This document shows, in pieces, positions 5,733-10,317 of a DNA stretch of 10,317 nt. Both the position numbers and the translations under genes were made by a program. This stretch comes from Chloroflexota bacterium (GTDB lineage: Bacteria; Chloroflexota; Anaerolineae; UBA3071): the NCBI GenBank assembly GCA_014383605.1, contig JACNHM010000227.1, positions 1 through 10,317 of the forward strand, given 5' to 3'. Numbering within the stretch: position 1 is the first letter of the stretch; each line of letters begins with the position of its first letter. A model generated the notes under the pieces. The model made no database searches, was not told where the DNA came from, and worked only from the letters and a program-made list of their open reading frames with translations.

Positions 5733-7085
5733 TCACCCACCCATTCCGCCAAACAGCGACGGCAGTCCTGGCATGCGGCGGCGGCCGCGCTTGCCCATAC
5801 CGCCTAGCTGCTTCATCATCCGTCGCATTTGCCGGAATTGGCCCAGTAGTTGATTGACCTCTTGCACGGTGCTACCAGACCCGCGGGCGATGCGTCGCTT
5901 GCGGCTGGCATTGAGGATCTCCGGATAACGCCGCTCCTGTACGGTCATGGAGTTGATGATGGCTTCCACGCGCTTCATCTGCTGGTCTGTGGCCTCGGGG
6001 GCGAGTTCATCGCCCAAGCGGGACGCGCCCGGTATCATTTCCAGGAGTTGGCTCAGCGGCCCCATCTTGCGCACCTCCTGCAACTGGCCCAGGAAGTCCT
6101 CCAGGTCGAACTCGCCTTTGATCAGCCGGCGGCCGACAGCTTCGGCTTTCTTCTGATCCATGGTGGCCTCGGCCCGCTCGATGAGGCTGAGCATGTCCCC
6201 CATGCCCAGGATGCGCGAGGCCAGCCGGTCGGGATGGTAAGGCTCCAAGGCGTCGGTCTTCTCGCCCATGCCCAGGTACTTGATGGGCACGCTGGTCACC
6301 TCCCGCATGGAGATGGCCGCACCGCCGCGGGCGTCACCATCCACTTTGGTCAAGATCAGGCCGCTCAGCCCCACCCGTTCGTGGAAGCCGCTGGCCACCC
6401 GCACGGCGTCCTGACCGGTCATGGCATCGGCCACCAACAGCACCTCGCGGGGCTTCGTCTGCTGCTTGACCTGTTCCAGTTCGGTCATCATCCGGTCGTC
6501 AATCTGCAGACGGCCTGCGGTGTCGAGAATCACGATGTCGTAGGCGCTCTCCCGCGCCCGCTTCAGGGCGTTGGCGCAGATCTTGGGCGGAGCAACCTTG
6601 GTGCCCTCGCTGTGCACCGGGATCTCCAATTGCTGGCCCAGCACTTCCAACTGGGTGATGGCCGCCGGGCGGTAGATATCGGCAGCCACCAGCAGAGGGC
6701 GATGTCCCGATTGGCGCAGGCTGAGCGCCAGCTTAGCCGCCGTGGTCGTCTTGCCCGAACCCTGCAGTCCTACCAGCATGATCACGTGGGGGGTCGGGCC
6801 AGACAGATCGAGACGGCTCGGCTCGCCCAAGGTGCGGATCAGTTCCTCGTGAACTATCTTCACCACTTGCTGCGCGGGGGTGAGGCTGCGCATGACCTCC
6901 GCGCCCACCGCCCGTTCCTTGACGCGGGCAATGAACTCCTTGGCCACCTTGTAGTTGACGTCGGCTTCCAGCAGGGCCAGCCGCACCTCGCGCAGGGCGG
7001 TTTCCACGTCCTGCTCCGTGAGCTTGCCTCGACTGGCGAGCCTGTCGAAAACGGCTTGTAGTTTGTCTGTCAGACTTTCGAACAC
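5733..7085 (-). CDS. ffh: Signal recognition particle GTPase Ffh (SRP54)
   Basis: Binds signal sequences on translating ribosomes with SRP RNA and, with FtsY, delivers them to the membrane. The 450-aa protein has the N-domain helical bundle (1-90). The GTPase G-domain follows, with P-loop GLQGSGKTT (106-114), AADIYRPAA (134-142), DTAGR (188-192), TKVDGDARGG (246-255) and GMGEKTDALEPYHPDR (272-287). The C-terminal M-domain is Met-rich (ATMDQKKAE, LLEMIPGA, FRQMRRMMKQ) and ends in a Gly/Met/Arg-rich tail ending LFGGMGG. The start is GTG at 7085; TGA lies two codons upstream in frame, so no longer start is possible. The ribosome site is weak. It is the first gene of the operon, driven by the promoter at 7142-7170. 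Confidence 0.98.
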   Translation of the reverse strand: MFESLTDKLQAVFDRLASRGKLTEQDVETALREVRLALLEADVNYKVAKEFIARVKERAVGAEVMRSLTPAQQVVKIVHEELIRTLGEPSRLDLSGPTPHVIMLVGLQGSGKTTTAAKLALSLRQSGHRPLLVAADIYRPAAITQLEVLGQQLEIPVHSEGTKVAPPKICANALKRARESAYDIVILDTAGRLQIDDRMMTELEQVKQQTKPREVLLVADAMTGQDAVRVASGFHERVGLSGLILTKVDGDARGGAAISMREVTSVPIKYLGMGEKTDALEPYHPDRLASRILGMGDMLSLIERAEATMDQKKAEAVGRRLIKGEFDLEDFLGQLQEVRKMGPLSQLLEMIPGASRLGDELAPEATDQQMKRVEAIINSMTVQERRYPEILNASRKRRIARGSGSTVQEVNQLLGQFRQMRRMMKQLGGMGKRGRRRMPGLPSLFGGMGG

Positions 7086-7091
7086 GTTTCA

Positions 7092-7124
7092 CACCATGCG
7101 GCGGGGAGGAATGCTCCTTCCCCG
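7092..7124 (-). promoter_or_regulatory. Leader hairpin and two-codon ORF in front of ffh
   Basis: In the minus-strand leader, GGGGA and GGA (7123-7119, 7117-7115) can pair with TCC and TCCCC (7110-7108, 7107-7103) across a GCAT loop, with one bulged base. Just after it, ATG GTG TGA (7097-7089) forms a two-codon reading frame ending 3 nt before the ffh GTG and in the same frame. Either could tune ffh translation, but there is no direct evidence that they do. Confidence 0.35.
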
Positions 7125-7141
7125 GCGGGGATCGGTTCAGC

Positions 7142-7170
7142 ATTCTACTCGATATTGCGGTTTTCGTCAA
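7142..7170 (-). promoter_or_regulatory. Sigma70-type promoter for ffh
   Basis: Minus strand: TTGACG (7170-7165, 5 of 6) and TAGAAT (7147-7142, 5 of 6) are separated by 17 bp. The predicted start near 7135 gives an ffh leader of about 50 nt. It overlaps the plus-strand promoter for the CBM48-like gene. Confidence 0.75.
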
Positions 7171-7183
7171 ATCGGTGTATAAT
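7155..7183 (+). promoter_or_regulatory. Sigma70-type promoter for the CBM48-like/DUF1028 cluster
   Basis: Plus strand: TTGCGG (7155-7160, 3 of 6) then, after 17 bp, a perfect TATAAT (7178-7183). Transcription from about 7190 leaves a leader of about 24 nt containing the GAGGAAAG ribosome site. Confidence 0.7.
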
Positions 7184-7213
7184 TCCCTGCGATTGAACGC
7201 TGAGGAAAGAAAC

Positions 7214-7513
7214 ATGATCGAGAGAAAACCTTCCCCTGATTCCCAACACGTTCTGGTCACCTTTCGTCTGCCGGGGGCTACCTGGGCGGAACGAGTCAAT
7301 CTGGTTGGCAATTTCAACGACTGGGACACCCGCGCCACGCCCATGGTGCAGAATCGCGAAGACTATAGCTGGTCTGTGACCCTGAAGCTGGAAGCGGGAC
7401 GAGAGTACCAGTTTCGTTACCTGATTGACGGCAAAGAATGGCAGAATGATTGGTATGCCGACGAATACGTCCCCAATGCCCTCGGCAGCGAGAATTCGGT
7501 GATCATCCTATGA
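7214..7513 (+). CDS. Stand-alone CBM48/isoamylase N-terminal-like glycan-binding protein
   Basis: A 99-aa protein consisting of little more than one early-set (E-set) beta-sandwich of the CBM48/AMPK glycogen-binding type. VNLVGNFNDWD (28-38) is the family hallmark. It is followed by DYSWSVTLKLEAGREYQFRYLIDG (50-73 region) and WQNDWYADEYVPN (76-88), with the aromatic residues and lysine usual at the glucan-binding face. In branching enzymes and AMPK-beta this domain docks on alpha-glucans; here no catalytic domain is attached. The start is the ATG at 7214 with GAGGAAAG 4 nt upstream; an earlier ATG at 7175 lies inside the promoter and is excluded. There is no signal peptide, so it is cytoplasmic. 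Its stop overlaps the next gene as ATGA. Binding to glycogen or another alpha-glucan is inference from the family. Confidence 0.88.
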   Translation: MIERKPSPDSQHVLVTFRLPGATWAERVNLVGNFNDWDTRATPMVQNREDYSWSVTLKLEAGREYQFRYLIDGKEWQNDWYADEYVPNALGSENSVIIL

Positions 7514-8400
7514 TGGGGACGTTCTCCATCGTGGCCCATGACCCAGCCCAGGGCGATTGGGGGATCGCTGTGCAGTCCAAGTTTCTGGCCGTTGGCGCCG
7601 TGGTGCCCTGGGCGCGGGCGGGTGTGGGGGCCATCGCCACGCAGTCCTATGCCAATACGAGCTACGGCCCCGAAGGACTGCGGCTGTTGGCCGCGGGGGT
7701 GTCGGCTGAGGAGGCCCTGGCCCGACTCGTGGCTGCCGACGAGGGACGGGAGCATCGTCAGGTCGGCATTGTGGACGCTGCGGGAGGCGCGGCGGCTTTC
7801 ACTGGTGGTGAATGCCTGGCTTGGGCGGGGCACCGCACAGGCTCCAACTACGCCTGCCAGGGTAACATCCTGGTCAGCGCGGCCACCGTGGAGGCCATGG
7901 CGGCGACCTTGGAAGCGAGCAGCGGCCCGCTGGCCGACCGGCTGCTGGCGGCCCTGGCTGCCGGACAGGCGGCTGGAGGGGACAGTCGGGGTCAACAGTC
8001 CGCCGCCCTGCTGGTCGTCCGGGAGCGGGGTGGCTACGGCAGCTTCAATGACCGCTACCTGGACCTGCGGGTTGACGATCACCCGCACAGCCTAGCCGAG
8101 TTGCAGCGGCTGCTCGATCTGTACAAGCTCTACTTCGACAGGACGCCGGAAGAGGAACTGTTGCCGCTGGAAGTGGGGTTGACGAGAGAAGTGCAGGAGA
8201 TGTTGCAGGCGCTGGGGCACTACGCCGGGCCGCTGCACGCCCAGTACGATGCGGCCACGCGGGAGGCATTGGGGGTTTGGGCCGGCATTGAAAACCTGGA
8301 AGAGCGGCTGCTGCCGGATGCCCGCCTGGACCCTGTGGTGCTCGACTTCCTGCGCCAACGGCACCGAGTGCGCAGTTCAGAGGGCCAGACGAAGGCGTAG
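7510..8400 (+). CDS. DUF1028 family protein with C-terminal helical (putative peptidoglycan-binding-like) domain
   Basis: A 296-aa protein. The N-terminal DUF1028 domain (about 4-190) is recognisable from GTFSIVAHDP (3-12), WGIAVQSKFLAVGAVVPWARAGVGAIATQ (17-45 region), YGPEGLRLLAAG (52-63) and the late segment GYGSFNDRYLDLRVDDH (175-191). As I recall, the fold belongs to the Ntn-hydrolase-like group, but the family has no settled function. Residues about 222-285 form a helical tail (LTREVQEMLQALGHY, YDAATREALGVWAGIENLEERL) like the small putative peptidoglycan-binding domain often attached to DUF1028. No signal peptide is seen. Two adjacent ATGs (7510, 7513) could start it; the first overlaps the upstream TGA as ATGA. 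The ribosome site is weak, so translation probably depends on coupling. Confidence 0.88.
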   Translation: MMGTFSIVAHDPAQGDWGIAVQSKFLAVGAVVPWARAGVGAIATQSYANTSYGPEGLRLLAAGVSAEEALARLVAADEGREHRQVGIVDAAGGAAAFTGGECLAWAGHRTGSNYACQGNILVSAATVEAMAATLEASSGPLADRLLAALAAGQAAGGDSRGQQSAALLVVRERGGYGSFNDRYLDLRVDDHPHSLAELQRLLDLYKLYFDRTPEEELLPLEVGLTREVQEMLQALGHYAGPLHAQYDAATREALGVWAGIENLEERLLPDARLDPVVLDFLRQRHRVRSSEGQTKA

Positions 8401-8411
8401 GGGAGAATCTG

Positions 8412-8666
8412 ATGAGCGAAGAGAATGTGCGAACGGAGGAAATCCGGGTGAGTGGCGAGGGCCTCTTGACCAAGGTCAAAGAGTTGGTGCGTGAGGGCAA
8501 CATTCGCCGCATTTCTGTCCGGAACGAGGAAGGCAGAACCCTCGTGGACATCCCACTCACGCTGGGCGTGGTCGGCGCTGTGGTGGCCCCACAGTTGGCC
8601 GCCATTGGCGCCCTTGCCGCCTTGGTGACGGACTGCACTATCGTCGTCGAAAAGGTAGAAAAGTAG
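8412..8666 (+). CDS. DUF4342 domain protein
   Basis: An 84-aa protein matching the DUF4342 pattern. A charged helical start ends in LLTKVKELVREGNIRRISVRN (18-38), followed by GRTLVDIPLTLGVVGAVVAP (41-60) and QLAAIGALAALVTDCTIVVEK (61-81). In this family the N-terminal half can resemble a small helical UBA/ThiS-like segment, and the rest has a hydrophobic Gly/Ala/Val stretch (46-73) that may insert in or lie on the membrane. Function is unknown. The start is the ATG at 8412, 11 nt after the DUF1028 stop, with GGGAGA 5 nt upstream, so it is in the same transcript. It converges with the metallo-hydrolase gene, with only 8 nt between stops. Confidence 0.88.
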   Translation: MSEENVRTEEIRVSGEGLLTKVKELVREGNIRRISVRNEEGRTLVDIPLTLGVVGAVVAPQLAAIGALAALVTDCTIVVEKVEK

Positions 8667-8674
8667 CGAGCAGA

Positions 8675-9430
8675 TCAGAACTCGTACACGGCCAAGTCCT
8701 CGGCCACCTCCACAGGGCCGGCGAATTCTTCCTTTGCCTGCCGCATCATCAACGGGGCATCTTCAGAGCGGGGATAGTGCACCAGCACCAGACGCCCGAC
8801 CTGGGCTTGGCGGGCCACCGCTCCAGCCTGGGCGGCGCTGGAATGTCCCTGGTGCGGCCCCGTGGCCTCGTGAATCAGCAGATCTGCCCCCTGCGCCAGT
8901 CTCACCACGGCGTCGCATGGCCCCGTATCGCTGGAATAGACCGCCACGCTCCCCGTCTGCCTGGACTCCATCCGCAAAGCCAGCGTCGTCATTGCCAGGT
9001 GCTCTCCCGGGCTGCCGGTGATGCGGAACTCCGGCCCGTCGAGCACGCCGGCGCCCTCTTGCGCCGGCACGCCGTGATAGACGACAGGCAGCCAGTCCGT
9101 CCACTCATCCCACTCCATGAGTTCACTGATGGCCTGCAGTATGTGGATGCTTTTCTCCGGCCCGTAGATGTGGAAGGGCCTTTGGCGTCCGGAGAGCCAC
9201 AGACTTGTGAGCAGCGTGGGCACGCCGTAGATGTGATCGGGGTGATGGTGGGTGACGATGAGGCCCTCCAGCCTGTCCAGGGCCACGCCCACCTGCCGTA
9301 GCCGTTGCACAGGGCTGCCCGCGCAGTCAATGAGATAAGACCGCGTCTTACCATCCAGGAGCAGGTAGGTATTCTCGCGGGCGTTGTGCGGCAGCGCCGC
9401 CGAGGTGCCAAGGGCGATGATTCTGGGCAT
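8675..9430 (-). CDS. Metallo-beta-lactamase-fold hydrolase, RNase Z/ElaC-like
   Basis: A 251-aa zinc hydrolase. It opens with IIALGTSAALP (4-14) and NTYLLLDG (20-27), as in RNase Z-like proteins. The metal site is clear: THHHPDH (60-66, the HxHxDH motif), H144 in GEHLAMTT, D168 in SSDTGP, and H218 in LVHYPR, with IHEAT (186-190) and GHSSAAQAG (195-203) typical of the ElaC branch. It could process tRNA 3' ends. However, at 251 aa it is shorter than the roughly 300-aa classical RNase Z, and the flexible exosite arm is not evident. It may instead cleave phosphodiesters or related small substrates. The start is the ATG at 9430 with GAGG about 11 nt upstream. It follows two hairpins behind the PKD gene. 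Confidence 0.88.
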   Translation of the reverse strand: MPRIIALGTSAALPHNARENTYLLLDGKTRSYLIDCAGSPVQRLRQVGVALDRLEGLIVTHHHPDHIYGVPTLLTSLWLSGRQRPFHIYGPEKSIHILQAISELMEWDEWTDWLPVVYHGVPAQEGAGVLDGPEFRITGSPGEHLAMTTLALRMESRQTGSVAVYSSDTGPCDAVVRLAQGADLLIHEATGPHQGHSSAAQAGAVARQAQVGRLVLVHYPRSEDAPLMMRQAKEEFAGPVEVAEDLAVYEF

Positions 9431-9470
9431 AGGGTCAAAGCCTCGTGAATGGTGAACTGAACTGGAAAGG

Positions 9471-9502
9471 AAGGCCAGGGAGGAGCTATCCTCCCTGGCC
9501 TT
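9471..9502 (-). terminator. Intrinsic terminator-like hairpin
   Basis: A perfect 14-bp stem, aaggccagggagga (9471-9484) with tcctccctggcctt (9489-9502), around a 4-nt loop. On the minus strand it is followed by CCTTTCC, a pyrimidine-rich but not pure U tail. It lies between the PKD/DNRLRE gene stop and the metallo-hydrolase start, so it probably ends the former's transcript. Confidence 0.7.
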
Positions 9503-9532
9503 GTCGTTCCTCGAGCGTCACACGGAACGGAA

Positions 9533-9559
9533 GGGGATGAGACGAATGGTTTCATCCCC
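9533..9559 (-). terminator. Second hairpin just after the PKD/DNRLRE gene
   Basis: ggggatgagac (9533-9543) pairs with gtttcatcccc (9549-9559), including one G-T pair, around a gaatg loop: about 11 bp of stem starting 17 nt past the stop codon. On the minus strand it is followed by TTCCGTTCC, a weak U-tract. It may act in tandem with the 9471-9502 hairpin or protect the mRNA 3' end. Confidence 0.5.
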
Positions 9560-9575
9560 CTCTCTTCTCCTGCAC

Positions 9576-10317
9576 CTACTGATAAGTGACCTCCAGCACC
9601 GGATAGGTCGGCCCGCCTTCCCAGCCGAACTCCTTGGCGATGAACAGGTACTCTACCTTTTTCGCGCCATCGCCCTTGAGCTGCATGCCATAGTTGGTCA
9701 TGGGGTCGTTGACCCATTGCTGCACCAGTGCGGTCACGTCCAGCACAACCCTCGTGTTAACAGCGTTCAGCGCCATCGTGGCCTCTGCAGTATCGGACGC
9801 TGCTGGTGCCGTGTTCCAGGTCACGTCGCCTTCCCACCACCACTGCTCCAGCGGGTAGACCGACAGGTACAACTGGTTGCCGTTGCTGCGGAAAGTCGGA
9901 TAGAGCTTCAGTTTCGCCTCCAGCACCGTTGCCCCCTGGGAGATACCCCACAGGTCAAATTGCACCAGCCCGTTCATCACACCAGTCTGGCGCACCTTGA
10001 AGGCGAGACCCGCGCCGTAGTTGGCGTCCGGTGCCCAGGAGCTGACATAGGCGTCCTGCGCGGCCGGGAGCACCACTGTCACCGGCTCGGGCAGGGGCAG
10101 CCGTTGCACCTCTACCAGCCACGGCTCGCTGATGGCCTTGTGCCCCAGTTCATCGGTCGCCTCCACGCGGACATTGTAGACGCCCTCTCTCTCGTACACA
10201 TGAACCGCTACCGGCTCAGTGGACGTCTCGAAAGGCCCCCAGTAGTCGCCGAAGTCCCAGCGGTATTCTACCGCTGCGGCGCCGACACTGGAGGTCACCG
10301 ATGCTTCGAAGGTTGCC
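9576..10317 (-). CDS. PKD and DNRLRE domain surface protein, C-terminal part (5' end outside window)
   Basis: The frame stays open to the window edge, so at least 246 codons of a larger protein are seen and the start is missing. A valine codon (GTG) at 10298 is not a credible start because the PKD strand pattern TFEASVTS runs through it. The first visible domain is PKD-like: VEYRWDFGDYWG, then VHVYEREGVYNVRVEATDELGH. About 20 residues of linker follow (PLPEPVTVVLPA). A DNRLRE/CBM96-type beta-sandwich comes next: AAQDAYVSSWAPDANYGAG, GLVQFDL, TVLEAKLKLYP, DVTWNTAPAA, VVLDVTALVQQWV and a closing PVLEVTYQ. Such domain chains occur in secreted or cell-surface proteins that bind or degrade polysaccharides. 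No anchor follows at the C-terminus, and two hairpins terminate the gene. Confidence 0.85.
   Translation of the reverse strand, partial: ATFEASVTSSVGAAAVEYRWDFGDYWGPFETSTEPVAVHVYEREGVYNVRVEATDELGHKAISEPWLVEVQRLPLPEPVTVVLPAAQDAYVSSWAPDANYGAGLAFKVRQTGVMNGLVQFDLWGISQGATVLEAKLKLYPTFRSNGNQLYLSVYPLEQWWWEGDVTWNTAPAASDTAEATMALNAVNTRVVLDVTALVQQWVNDPMTNYGMQLKGDGAKKVEYLFIAKEFGWEGGPTYPVLEVTYQ

Noticed and set aside
5850..7061. 403-codon plus-strand open frame opposite ffh
   Set aside because: Mirrors the ffh coding frame; the GTPase motifs on the minus strand are unambiguous and this frame has no family features.
7086..7135. SRP (4.5S) RNA gene next to ffh
   Set aside because: The short GC-rich hairpin lacks the GGAAGCAG-type tetraloop/internal-loop core of SRP RNA and is too short.
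6733..7344. 203-codon minus-strand frame spanning the ffh start and the CBM48-like gene
   Set aside because: Crosses the divergent promoter region and runs out of frame through ffh; low-complexity product.

Overview
The window is GC-rich bacterial DNA with mostly housekeeping genes. Compact gene order, GTG starts, frequent 4-nt stop/start overlaps and a DNRLRE/PKD-type surface protein suggest a Chloroflexota (Anaerolineae-like) genome, probably from an environmental assembly. That placement is inference from style and was not tested by phylogeny. Most genes lie on the minus strand and are read right to left; one three-gene cluster lies on the plus strand.

Right end (9576-10317, minus): the C-terminal part of a large secreted or surface protein with a PKD fold followed by a DNRLRE-type beta-sandwich. 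It is followed by two strong hairpins. Next comes a RNase Z-like metallo-beta-lactamase-fold hydrolase (8675-9430, minus), which converges on the plus-strand cluster with 8 nt between the stops.

Plus cluster (7214-8666): a stand-alone CBM48-like glycan-binding domain, a DUF1028 protein that overlaps it by ATGA, and a DUF4342 protein 11 nt downstream. A TATAAT promoter drives this cluster. It overlaps, in opposite orientation, a TTGACG-17-TAGAAT promoter for ffh.

Translation/secretion operon (3888-7085, minus): ffh, then an inserted MNT nucleotidyltransferase gene with a 43-aa coupled ORF that looks like the surviving N-terminus of a HepT/HEPN toxin, then rpsP, khpA and rimM. This is the familiar ffh-rpsP-khpA-rimM order, interrupted by a toxin-antitoxin remnant. 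trmD and rplS do not follow rimM here.

Left operon (156-3770, minus): a TTGACA-17-TATCCT promoter precedes dprA (DNA processing for natural transformation). After an array of 8-bp tandem repeats comes a GDP-mannose pyrophosphorylase gene (manC). Two unrecognised proteins and a truncated TolB-type propeller fragment follow. manC and these three ORFs are joined by three successive 4-nt stop/start overlaps (GTGA, ATGA, GTGA). The last 155 bases hold no gene that I can support, only decayed propeller-like sequence and a second, degenerate copy of the repeat motif found upstream of manC.

The parts most worth attention are the orphan pair behind manC, the MNT/HEPN remnant inside a ribosomal operon, the overlapping divergent promoters, and the CBM48-DUF1028-DUF4342 cluster.
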